Source: Mycoplasmatota bacterium
Lineage (GTDB): Bacteria > Bacillota_I > Bacilli_A > Izemoplasmatales > Hujiaoplasmataceae
DNA length: 45,325 bases
Assembly (NCBI GenBank): GCA_027859085.1
Contig: JAQIBJ010000052.1
Coordinates: 1 to 45,325 of the forward strand
Direction: 5' to 3'
In this document: positions 7,312 to 15,347 of the stretch, in pieces
How the letters are laid out: each line of letters opens with the position of its first letter
Numbering within the stretch: position 1 is the first letter of the stretch
Notes under the pieces: model-generated
Database searches by the model: none
The model's input: only the letters and a program-made list of their open reading frames with translations
Told to the model about the DNA's origin: nothing
Made by a program: the position numbers and the translations under genes

Positions 7312-8412
7312 TCATACAGAACTAATAACATTACAAATTCTATCAATAATAACATTGCATTTCTTTTTAGAAAGATTATATTCTTTTACTATTGAAAGTA
7401 AGTCTTCCTTATTAGGTCTTCCTTCGCCAAGAACTGTCATTTCATGATCTAACTTATCTTTTGTTTGTGTTATATCATAAAATGGTGATAATTTATACCC
7501 CTTCTTTTCTTCATCATAGATAAAAGCAAAGTTTTTGCCATGATCATCTCTATTAGGATATAAAACATTAAAACACATTCTTTTATAAGCTTCATATATA
7601 TCATTTTGGTCAACACATATCTTTTGAATGACTTGAAATAGATGCACATAATCCAAATTGGGTATTTTATGAGTCGTTTCTAACAAAGAAGATAATGAAA
7701 TCATATGTCTTCCATGATTTTGTAATCTATCAAATCTTTTTGCACCAAAATAACCAGTCGTTTTTTTAGAAGGAAACAATTTAAATTCATTAACATTTAT
7801 ATGAGAAAGCTTTGCTAGTTCATTCGCTTTATATTCTAGTTCACCTATATTTTTAGGATCAAATGAAGAAGGGAACTTCACAATCCAATATTCATGATTA
7901 TGTTTGATATGGACTTTAGGTCTTGCACCACCACTTGCACCACCTAATGCAAAAACAATATCAAAATCTTCATGAATATTATTGTTATCTAAAATATACT
8001 TTACTTCTTCTGCTAGAGCGTCTAAGTCTATCTTAAAAACATCAATATATGAGGCTTGGGTAGGTTCATAAGTGAGGGCCCCTAATCCATTATCTCTTAT
8101 TAAGGACAGTCTTGTTAAACCTGAAAGTTTATCATAGCTAATTCCTTTTTTCATAAGCATTCTTCTCACCAATAATTCTCCCCACCCATCTGGGAGTGAA
8201 TCATTAAACACACCAAACAAACCATTAAAATATTCGGATTTCGAAATAAATACTTTATCATGTAATGGCAAAGAGAAAGGTGATAGAGAAAAACCTAAAT
8301 CAAGCCAATCTTTATCATATTGAAAACCTATTTGTTTATTCATTAGTTCCTGTAAATATCCTACAATTCTTCCATTATATTTCACAGTTAATCTTTTAAC
8401 TTGATTATTCAT
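7312..8412 (-). CDS. hipA: HipA-type serine/threonine kinase toxin
   Basis: 366 residues. The N-terminal domain (GRIVGYLQEL, then FSLSPFSLPL) is followed by the HipA core with FNDSLPDGWGELLVRRM, a Gly-rich loop ALGGASGGARPKV, the lysine in EYWIVKFPS, the catalytic loop NRDDHGKNFAF (about residue 300) and the metal-binding PFYDIT. HipA kinases phosphorylate targets such as glutamyl-tRNA synthetase and induce dormancy. It overlaps hipB by 4 bases. The stop is TGA (7312-7314), but the same frame stays open 21 more codons (IFEIQIINEFDEVDYELSND) to TAA at 7246-7248 beside the terminator, so the C-terminus may once have been longer. Confidence 0.88.
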   Translation of the reverse strand: MNNQVKRLTVKYNGRIVGYLQELMNKQIGFQYDKDWLDLGFSLSPFSLPLHDKVFISKSEYFNGLFGVFNDSLPDGWGELLVRRMLMKKGISYDKLSGLTRLSLIRDNGLGALTYEPTQASYIDVFKIDLDALAEEVKYILDNNNIHEDFDIVFALGGASGGARPKVHIKHNHEYWIVKFPSSFDPKNIGELEYKANELAKLSHINVNEFKLFPSKKTTGYFGAKRFDRLQNHGRHMISLSSLLETTHKIPNLDYVHLFQVIQKICVDQNDIYEAYKRMCFNVLYPNRDDHGKNFAFIYDEEKKGYKLSPFYDITQTKDKLDHEMTVLGEGRPNKEDLLSIVKEYNLSKKKCNVIIDRICNVISSV

Positions 8413-8687
8413 GTTCTAATATCCTTTACTATAGGATTTTTAAACAAATCATTTAGTTCTTCTAATAAACCTATCACTGAACTTATTTTTAATAATGATT
8501 GTAAAGAAATTTCTCCACTAGTCTCGAATCTTCTAATAGATCCATAGCTTACACCCGATTGTTTCGACAACTCTTTTTGAGATAAACCAAATTCCTTTCT
8601 TCTTTTTTTAAATCTTTGAGAAATATTGCTTTTAACAGTCTTTTCAGTTATTACAGGTACAAAATCACTTATATCATATCTTATCAT
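8409..8687 (-). CDS. hipB: HipB-type HTH antitoxin
   Basis: 92 residues. The XRE-type HTH spans about residues 25-80: KKRRKEFGLSQKELSKQSGV, then YGSIRRFETSGEISLQSLLK. HipB neutralises HipA and represses the operon. It ends in an ATGA overlap with hipA. There is no Shine-Dalgarno sequence before the ATG and the predicted transcript starts within a few bases of it, so the mRNA may be leaderless. Confidence 0.85.
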   Translation of the reverse strand: MIRYDISDFVPVITEKTVKSNISQRFKKRRKEFGLSQKELSKQSGVSYGSIRRFETSGEISLQSLLKISSVIGLLEELNDLFKNPIVKDIRT

Positions 8688-8693
8688 AATGTT

Positions 8694-8744
8694 AATATTT
8701 TAGCATATTTTAGATATAAAGTCAATAATCGCTAAAATATTAGC
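8694..8744 (-). promoter_or_regulatory. hipBA promoter and operators
   Basis: On the minus strand TTGACT (8720-8725), 17 bases, TAAAAT (8697-8702). A perfect 11-bp inverted repeat (AATATTTTAGC 8694-8704 and GCTAAAATATT 8731-8741) straddles the promoter, and the right arm is part of a second palindrome GCTAA-N4-TTAGC (8731-8744). These are likely HipB operators able to loop or cover the promoter. Confidence 0.75.
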
Positions 8745-8783
8745 ACATTCTTTACAATTCATTTTCAAGTATATATTATATTA

Positions 8784-8945
8784 TTATTTAATAATACCTA
8801 AGCTGGTTGAATATGATTTCTTTTTTTTATTTAAATAGTTAATATAGCGATTCATCGTTCCTTCATAAGACTTAATGGTACTAGGTTGTAAGTCTAAATA
8901 TTCAATGAATATTTCTAATATAGATTCTAAAGGATGTTCATTCAA
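8784..8945 (-). pseudogene. Tyrosine recombinase N-terminal fragment, copy 1
   Basis: 53 codons from TTG 8943-8945 to TAA 8784-8786, with ESILEIFIEYLDLQPSTIKS followed by TMNRYINYLNKK. This is the SAM-like core-binding start of Xer/phage integrases; the catalytic domain is missing. The apparent ribosome site GGTGGTGA is really the 3' arm of the lysC terminator, so the fragment is probably not translated. A ~112-bp part (8833-8944) is repeated, more degraded, at 14914-15024. Confidence 0.65.
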
Positions 8946-8989
8946 AAAAATCACCACCTTTAAGTAAATAATACTTTCAAGGGTGGTGA
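8944..8989 (-). terminator. Terminator of the thr operon
   Basis: TCACCACC (8951-8958) and GGTGGTGA (8982-8989) pair. On the minus strand the stem is followed by a seven-base T run (8944-8950). It lies about 50 bases after the lysC stop. Confidence 0.8.
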
Positions 8990-9037
8990 ATTCTTTATTT
9001 TATGAAGTTTTATTGTAGCTCTAATACAAGATAGATT

Positions 9038-10342
9038 TTAATAAAATTCGTGATAAAGTGTTTCAATGGTTTGTTCATAATCACTGTTTTTGACACCAAT
9101 GATGATGCTAATTTCTTTAGATGCTTGAGCAATGACTTTAATATTGATTTTTTGTTTCCCAAGGGTCGAAAAAATCCGACCAGAAACACCTGGAATATAT
9201 GACATATTGCGTCCAACAATCGCAACCAAAGCCACTTCATCTTCAGTTGATACATCCATCACACCATCAATCTTTATTAAATCATTAATAACATCAAAAT
9301 AAACATTTTTTAATGGTTTTGTTTTCGTTATGATATTAAAGTTATCAATCCCTGTTGGAATATGTTCGACACTTAGCTTGTATTTTTCAAACACACTTAA
9401 TACTTTGATTAAGATAGTGGATAATGGTTGATAAGAATCCTTTAATATGGTTAATGATGTATAATCTTTTGAACCAGCGAGTCCACTAACAATCGCACCA
9501 TTATCATCAATGTCGGTGGCAATCAATGTTCCAAAATCACTTGGTTGATTTGTATTTTTTATATGAATAGGAATTTCTGTTTTCTCTAAAGGTATAATCG
9601 CTTCTTGTTGAATAACAGTTGCGCCCCTATAAGATAATTCTCTTAACTCATTATAGGTAATCTTATCAATGCGTTTAGGATGATTAATAATGGTGGGGTC
9701 AGCCACATACAAGCCACTGACATCGGTCCAGTTTTCATACAAATCATATTCAAGAGCTTTGGTGATGATACTTCCTGATAAATCAGACCCTCCACGTTTA
9801 AACGTTCTAATTTTATGTTCAGGTGTTGAAGCATAGTATCCAGGTATAACATATCGTTTTTCTGGATTGATCATCTTTAGAAGCTTTTCTTTTGTTTTTT
9901 GTTCATTGATAGTGCCATCAAAATTAAGTCTAATCACATCTTTTGCATCTAAAAACTCAAAGCCTAAATACTTAGAAAGAATTTCAGCACAAAAATATTC
10001 GCCACGACTGACAATGTCATCTTTTGAATAACCTTTTTTTAGTTGCTTTATAAATGTTGAAAAATCATCTAAAAAAGAACTTTCAATCTTGAGTTCATCA
10101 ATGATAGACATGAATCGCTCTTTAATGCTTTCTAGTAATTGGTCATAATCAATCCCCAAATCAATATGGGCATTTAACAATAACAATAAGTCTGTCACTT
10201 TTGATGAGTATTTTTCATCTTTACCCGGTGCACTCACCACAATGATTTTTCGATCTTTATTGTCGACAATAATTGATTTTACTTTTTTAAATTGCTTGGC
10301 AGATGATAAAGAACTGCCACCAAATTTAGCGAGTATGTTCAT
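9038..10342 (-). CDS. lysC: Aspartate kinase
   Basis: 434 residues. It catalyses ATP-dependent phosphorylation of aspartate, the first step to threonine, lysine and methionine. The N-terminus ILAKFGGSSLSSAKQ is the kinase lysine motif; FKRGGSDLSGSIITKAL and YENWTDVSGLYVADP are the aspartate-binding and nucleotide-binding motifs. Tandem ACT regulatory domains occupy about residues 285-434 (LTILKDSYQPLSTILIK, then VALVAIVGRNM), so feedback inhibition by an amino acid is expected. It is the last gene of the thr operon and overlaps asd by 17 bases. It appears intact. Confidence 0.93.
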   Translation of the reverse strand: MNILAKFGGSSLSSAKQFKKVKSIIVDNKDRKIIVVSAPGKDEKYSSKVTDLLLLLNAHIDLGIDYDQLLESIKERFMSIIDELKIESSFLDDFSTFIKQLKKGYSKDDIVSRGEYFCAEILSKYLGFEFLDAKDVIRLNFDGTINEQKTKEKLLKMINPEKRYVIPGYYASTPEHKIRTFKRGGSDLSGSIITKALEYDLYENWTDVSGLYVADPTIINHPKRIDKITYNELRELSYRGATVIQQEAIIPLEKTEIPIHIKNTNQPSDFGTLIATDIDDNGAIVSGLAGSKDYTSLTILKDSYQPLSTILIKVLSVFEKYKLSVEHIPTGIDNFNIITKTKPLKNVYFDVINDLIKIDGVMDVSTEDEVALVAIVGRNMSYIPGVSGRIFSTLGKQKINIKVIAQASKEISIIIGVKNSDYEQTIETLYHEFY

Positions 10343-11306
10343 CGTCCATCAATCCTTTCATGATTTGTACAGCGTTTGAGGCTGCTCCTTTTCTAACATT
10401 ATCTGCAACCACATACAATAACACTGCCTGATCATTAATTTTATCTCTTCTGATTCTACCCACATAGATTAAATCATTACCTGTGGCATGAATCGACGTT
10501 GGATAGATTTGTTTTTGTGGTTGATCGAGTAATTTAATGCCTAATGTATCTTGCATTAATTGTCTTATATCGTCGATTTGATAAGTTTTATTCAATGTGA
10601 CTCTGATGCTGATGGCATGTCCATATAGAACTGGCACCCTCACGCAAGTCGCAGAAATTTTAAGATCATCACGATGTAAAATTTTCTTTGTTTCGTCAAT
10701 CATCTTATGTTCTTCTTTGGTATAATCATCGTCCATAAAGACATCAATTTGTGGAATACAGGTTTGTTTAATGTCATAAGGAAAATGATTGTTTTTAGTT
10801 TCTAAGGCTTGAATGCCTTTGATGCCAGCACCACTCACTGCTTGATAAGTATTATATTCAATCGATTGAATTCCATAAACTTGATCAAGTGCCTTTAATG
10901 GTGGCATACATTGTATGGTTGAACAATTAGGGTTAGCAATCAATGATTGATTGTATGCATCACTCATATTCACTTCAGGCACCACCAAAGGTATGTCTTT
11001 TTTCATACGCCAAGCACTGGAATTGTCAATGACAATGGCACCTTCATTGATGGCTTGTTTGGCATATTTTAAACTCACATCTGACCCAGCACTAAAGAGC
11101 GCATAATCCACATCTTTAAATGAGCCTTCTTTAATGGTATCCACTTGATAGGCTTTATTTTTAAAAATAATTGTTTTTCCTTTTGATTGAGGTGATGCAA
11201 ATAGTTTTAATTGACCGATGGGTATTTTATATTCTTCAATGACTTTAAGAAATGTTTGACCCACTAAGCCTGTCGCACCAACAATCGCAATATTATATTG
11301 TTCCAT
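10326..11306 (-). CDS. asd: Aspartate-semialdehyde dehydrogenase
   Basis: About 326 residues from ATG 11304-11306 (MEQYNIAIVGATGLVG), preceded by GAAGAAGG; the longer frame upstream lies inside hom. It reduces aspartyl phosphate to aspartate semialdehyde with NADPH. Visible features: the dinucleotide motif GATGLVGQTF, the catalytic cysteine in IANPNCSTIQCMPPL, and SGAGIKGIQAL. It overlaps hom by 14 bases and lysC by 17. Length and motifs are normal. Confidence 0.93.
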   Translation of the reverse strand: MEQYNIAIVGATGLVGQTFLKVIEEYKIPIGQLKLFASPQSKGKTIIFKNKAYQVDTIKEGSFKDVDYALFSAGSDVSLKYAKQAINEGAIVIDNSSAWRMKKDIPLVVPEVNMSDAYNQSLIANPNCSTIQCMPPLKALDQVYGIQSIEYNTYQAVSGAGIKGIQALETKNNHFPYDIKQTCIPQIDVFMDDDYTKEEHKMIDETKKILHRDDLKISATCVRVPVLYGHAISIRVTLNKTYQIDDIRQLMQDTLGIKLLDQPQKQIYPTSIHATGNDLIYVGRIRRDKINDQAVLLYVVADNVRKGAASNAVQIMKGLMDDEHTR

Positions 11307-12393
11307 ATAAACCTTCTTCCAATCTTGCAAAACAGATAATGTCTTGATCATTTAACAATTGAAAATATTTTGCTTTGATTGTTTTGAAACCATCATTCTT
11401 AGTTTGAACCAAGAATGATGCCTTTAAATTGTTATTGACTTGATATCTTTGTTCGAATGAACATTCACTTGTCTCTTGATTTTTTATTTTAATCAAATCA
11501 TAAACCATGGCTTGAGCGGTAGGGTAACGTCCAGCGCCTTGACCAATAAACGATTGTTTCTTGTGATATTTTCCATCAATACTAACGAAGTTTTCTTCAT
11601 AGTTAATCTTATTCAAAAAACTTGATGATGAAATAATCAAGGGTTCAACCCTCAAAGACAATTGATTTTCTTGAATCAAAGATTTGGCAATATATTTCAT
11701 TGATAAACCTTTTTCTTTAATATGCTTAATAAACCTTTCATTAAAGTTTGATAAAGGAATTCTTAAGATATCATCTTCATTCAAATACGTCTGATAAGCA
11801 AGCATTGAGATAATGTTGATTTTACGCATGGGATCTAACCCTTCAATATCATCATCACTACCGGTTTCTAAATAACCAAGTCTATGCGCCTCATTAATGG
11901 CATCTTCAATGGTTTGATTATCTAGGAATATTCTGCTTAAGATATAATTGGTTGACCCATTCAATATACCTTCAACCTGATGAATCTGATTGACTTTAGC
12001 AATAGTTTGAATAGGATCAAGCACAATAATTGCCGCAGCCACACTGGCTTCATAACGTAATTGAACCTTATTTTTCTTCGCAAGCGTCGTTAATTCTTTA
12101 AAATAATCACTTATCACAGCTTTATTCGCTGTCACAACATGCTTATGATTCATTAAAGCTTTTTTTATTGCTTGATAAGCAAATGACTTCGAACTGATAC
12201 ACTCAATCACAACCTCAACCGATGGGTCCTTCAATATTTCATCATAAGAATCTACAAGCAGTGATTGAATCTCTTGATGCTTATCTTTGTTTTTGACTAA
12301 AATGGCTGTTATTTTTATATTTGGAAAATCATTTTGAATAATCTCATAAACGCCTTTTCCAACCACACCAAAACCTAATAATGCCGCGTTCAT
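11293..12393 (-). CDS. hom: Homoserine dehydrogenase (short form, no ACT domain)
   Basis: 366 residues. It reduces aspartate semialdehyde to homoserine. The N-terminal Rossmann motif is LLGFGVVGKGVYEII; the family motifs NGSTNYILSRIF and GLDPMRKINIISMLAY (substrate-binding acidic residue and catalytic lysine) follow. The protein lacks the C-terminal ACT domain of longer bacterial forms, so regulation would fall on aspartate kinase. Its ATG overlaps the thrB stop (ATGA), evidence that TGA works as a stop here. Confidence 0.92.
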   Translation of the reverse strand: MNAALLGFGVVGKGVYEIIQNDFPNIKITAILVKNKDKHQEIQSLLVDSYDEILKDPSVEVVIECISSKSFAYQAIKKALMNHKHVVTANKAVISDYFKELTTLAKKNKVQLRYEASVAAAIIVLDPIQTIAKVNQIHQVEGILNGSTNYILSRIFLDNQTIEDAINEAHRLGYLETGSDDDIEGLDPMRKINIISMLAYQTYLNEDDILRIPLSNFNERFIKHIKEKGLSMKYIAKSLIQENQLSLRVEPLIISSSSFLNKINYEENFVSIDGKYHKKQSFIGQGAGRYPTAQAMVYDLIKIKNQETSECSFEQRYQVNNNLKASFLVQTKNDGFKTIKAKYFQLLNDQDIICFARLEEGLYGTI

Positions 12394-13256
12394 GTTAAGA
12401 CCTCGATGGTTGTCCCATCAGATACTTTAACAGGGGTTAACTGATAAAACTTCTTCAATTTATCTGGAATATGGATGTTTTCATCTTTTGAAATCAATAA
12501 AACTGTGGGACCTGAACCACTGATTGAGACAATCAAATCATCTCGTTTTGACAATGTCTTGATGTCATCGTAGAGTGGTAAGGTATGATATCGATAAGGT
12601 TCATGAAGTCGATCTTTGATGACTTTCTTTAACGTTAAAAAATCACCATCTTCGATTGCTTTTGGTAAAAAGCCGATGCGAGAAAGATTAAAGATGGCAT
12701 CTTCCATCAATACCCTTTTTGGTAATAAATTTCTTAATTGTTTGGTTTGACCCAATGCATTAGGAATCAATAAATAGAAATTTAATTGCTCATTCACCTT
12801 TGTGGTTTGATAAAGATAATCATCGTGATCTTTAAACGCAATTGTTAATCCACCATATGCACATGCATAAACATTGTCCAAATGCCCCCCTAATTCACAA
12901 GCTATATTCACACAGTTTTTAAATGTTAATCCCAATTGATTCATATGATTAGACGCAATTACACCGGCTAAAATACAAGTCGCAGATGATCCCATCCCTC
13001 TTGCATAAGGAACATCATTTTGTTTAAGTTCAATATGAACGTTTTTGATGGCTTTATCTTCTATGAATTTTAGTGCACAATCTCTATAAGCTTTTAATAC
13101 CAAATTATTGTCTTTAAATTCATCTAGAAAACCTGATAATTGGTTTTCTTTAGATTCACTAAATAAAAAAGTATTATAAATATTAAAGGCCATACCGGCA
13201 GCGTCAAAACCAACAGATATATTACCCGAGGTGGCTGGTGTTTTAATTTTTAGCAT
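12390..13256 (-). CDS. thrB: Homoserine kinase
   Basis: About 288 residues from ATG 13254-13256, preceded by GGTGAT; the longer frame begins with GTG three codons earlier. GHMP-kinase family: N-terminal TSGNISVGFDAAGMAF, phosphate-binding loop PYARGMGSSATCILAG (about residues 85-100) and C-terminal SISGSGPTVLLI. It phosphorylates homoserine for threonine synthase. It overlaps both thrC and hom. Confidence 0.92.
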   Translation of the reverse strand: MLKIKTPATSGNISVGFDAAGMAFNIYNTFLFSESKENQLSGFLDEFKDNNLVLKAYRDCALKFIEDKAIKNVHIELKQNDVPYARGMGSSATCILAGVIASNHMNQLGLTFKNCVNIACELGGHLDNVYACAYGGLTIAFKDHDDYLYQTTKVNEQLNFYLLIPNALGQTKQLRNLLPKRVLMEDAIFNLSRIGFLPKAIEDGDFLTLKKVIKDRLHEPYRYHTLPLYDDIKTLSKRDDLIVSISGSGPTVLLISKDENIHIPDKLKKFYQLTPVKVSDGTTIEVLT

Positions 13257-14693
13257 CGATATCACCGATCACTTTCTTGATTGTTTGATATGCATCTTTT
13301 AAGGTGATTGTTGCGGTATTGATTTCACCTTCAACAACATCCATCACCCGCATATCAAATTGATTTGGATTTTGTTGTTTTAAACTGAGTATTTTTTCTT
13401 TTAAACTTTTTGTTTCTTTGATTGATAATGCTTTTATAACAGCATCACTAAATTTATAAGGTGACGCCGTTGAAAGAATCACTTGATAATGATTGTCATC
13501 CTTGGTTTTATTATATTGTTTATAACAATGATAAGCAACCGCGGTATGTGGATCAATCAAATAATGAAATTGTTGATACACCGAATGAATGGTTTTTAGT
13601 GTGTCTTCTTCACTCGCGTAATATGCATCAAAACATCTATCTTGATTTAATTCAGGAATATCAATCTGATGGTTATTCTTGAGTTCACTCATTAAATCAT
13701 TAACTTTGTCAGGATCATTGATTAAATGATATAGATAACGCTCAAAATTACTTGAGATAATAATATCCATTGATGGTGAAATGGTTTTTACCAATGGGCG
13801 ATTGATATCATAAGATTTAGACTGAAACAAATCAGTTAAACCATTATTTGAATTAGATGCAATGATTAATTTATTGACTGGCAAACCCATTTCTTTGGCT
13901 ATATAACCGGCGTAGATGTTTCCAAAGTTACCGGTTGGTACCGTAAAATTAATTGCTTCATTCATCTTAATTTTATGGTCATTGACCAAGGTAATGTATG
14001 CATAAAAATAATAAACAATTTGTGGGATAATCCGTCCAATATTGATGGAGTTTGCTGAACTTAAAATTGAATGTTCTAAAGTAGACTCACTGAATAATCG
14101 TTTGACAATGTTTTGACAATCATCAAAGTTACCTTCTACACCGTAGACCAAACACTTCTCGTTCACAAATTGACTCATTTGTTTCTCTTGAAATTCAGAG
14201 ATACCATGTTTAGGGTATAAAACAATCGTATAAGTATTGTCTAGCTTTGAAAATCCACTCAAGGCTGCACTGCCTGTATCTCCGCTCGTAGCCGTTAATA
14301 TAATGGTTTTTTTATCAGGAAATCTCTTTTGCTTGGCCGCATCGAATAACGACGGTAAGATGCTTAAAGCCATATCTTTAAAGGCAAAAGTCTCACCATG
14401 AAATAGATTTAATAAACTCGCGTCACGCAAATGTTTCATCGAAAACATATCTGGTTGGGAATTCTCGCCATAACATCGATGAATGATTGAATTAATAGCT
14501 TCATCATCATAATCGTTAAGAAACTCCTCAAAAACCTTTTTTGTTAAGGTTTGATAATCATATCCTAAAAATGCATCACTAAAAAATGATGCATCGAATG
14601 CTTCTTTAATGTATAAACCACCTGTGGTGCAAGTCCATCTAAAATGGCTTTTGAGGCAGATACATTGGTTTTATATCTTGTGGAAGTAAACAT
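13243..14693 (-). pseudogene. thrC: Threonine synthase, frameshifted near the start
   Basis: The long frame 13243-14448 has PLP motifs GETFAFKDMALSI, TATSGDTGSAALSGF and VPTGNFGNIYAGY but lacks the first ~80 residues of a threonine synthase. These are present upstream in another frame: ATG 14691-14693, with GGAGG 8 bases away, gives MFTSTRYKTNVSASKAILDG then LAP, and after a one-base shift near 14624-14628 the frame continues GGLYIKEAFDASFFSDAFLG into the long frame (14445-14625). So this is a single full-length thrC, about 480 residues, with one missing (or two extra) bases. It is either a fresh inactivation or a sequencing error. It is the first gene of the operon. Confidence 0.85.
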
Positions 14694-14700
14694 AGATAAA

Positions 14701-14745
14701 CCTCCTAATTAAAAAAAATATATCATTGTTAATTGAATTATACAA
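14701..14745 (-). promoter_or_regulatory. thr operon promoter
   Basis: On the minus strand TTGTAT (14740-14745), 17 bases, TATATT (14717-14722), then a short leader with AGGAGG ahead of thrC. The leader is too short for an attenuator or T-box. Confidence 0.55.
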
Positions 14746-14775
14746 AGAGCTTTAAAAAAATTTTATATTTTCTAT

Positions 14776-14812
14776 TGAAAAATAGACTGTAGAATGAACT
14801 CCACAGTCTATT
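14776..14812 (-). terminator. Terminator upstream of the thr operon
   Basis: AATAGACTGT (14781-14790) and ACAGTCTATT (14803-14812) form a 10-bp stem, with T-rich sequence next on the minus strand. It lies upstream of the thr promoter and insulates the operon from minus-strand transcription entering from the right. Confidence 0.7.
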
Positions 14813-14913
14813 TGATTAATGTTTAAGTTTGGCTTCAATTTAATGATTTAACAATCGGTTCATGTATAAGTAGTAATATCCAAACTGGACGGATGAGATT
14901 TCTGTTTACTCCC

Positions 14914-15024
14914 AAATAGTTAATATATCGATTTATTGAACTATTATAAGATTAATGGTTTTTGGTTGTAAATCTAATTATTCAATAAATATTTCTAATA
15001 TTGATTCTAATGAATATTCATTCA
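14914..15024 (-). pseudogene. Tyrosine recombinase N-terminal fragment, copy 2 (degenerate)
   Basis: Minus-strand codons read LNEYSLESILEIFIE, TAA, LDLQPKTIN, and after a one-base shift INRYINYLG. About 80% of bases match 8833-8944 by eye, same orientation. Nonsense and frameshift mutations rule out function. Confidence 0.65.
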
Positions 15025-15347
15025 GCACTTCTTCTTTAATAATAGTATCTCTTGCTTTAATGATTCAATTGCATCTTCTTCATGATGTATGTAGATATTA
15101 TCTATCTATGTAATTATGATCTTTTAATTTTCTTTTTGCTATTAGACCACTCGCGGCCTCTTTAGAAGACTTGTGTATCCAGTTTTTTTATGATTCTCTT
15201 GTTTAATAAAACAATAGATTTTTTCAAAATTTATTTGCCTTTTCTTCATTATAACTAATTTATCACTTAAGGAGAAGTGTGTTTATTACTTTTTTATAAG
15301 ACTTTTAAGTATTCATTTCATTCAAATGAAATAAATCATTAATCAGT
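15025..15347. other. Gap with degraded coding sequence
   Basis: Minus-strand pieces such as SGLIAKRKLKDHNYI and HHEEDAIESLKQEILLLKKK occur in shifting frames between about 15040 and 15180, suggesting a decayed gene upstream of the recombinase fragment. A palindrome ATTTCATT-CA-AATGAAAT lies at about 15315-15332, after the membrane protein gene. No intact gene is seen. Confidence 0.4.

Noticed and set aside
8784-8945. Functional small gene with ribosome site GGTGGTGA
   Set aside because: That sequence is the 3' arm of the thr operon terminator, and the product is only a recombinase fragment.
9010-9852. Short minus-strand ORFs inside aspartate kinase
   Set aside because: Out-of-frame shadows of lysC, which is intact with all family motifs.
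14694-14870. T-box or threonine attenuator upstream of thrC
   Set aside because: The promoter lies only about 25 bases from the start codon; the hairpin at 14776-14812 is upstream of it and acts as a terminator for incoming transcription.
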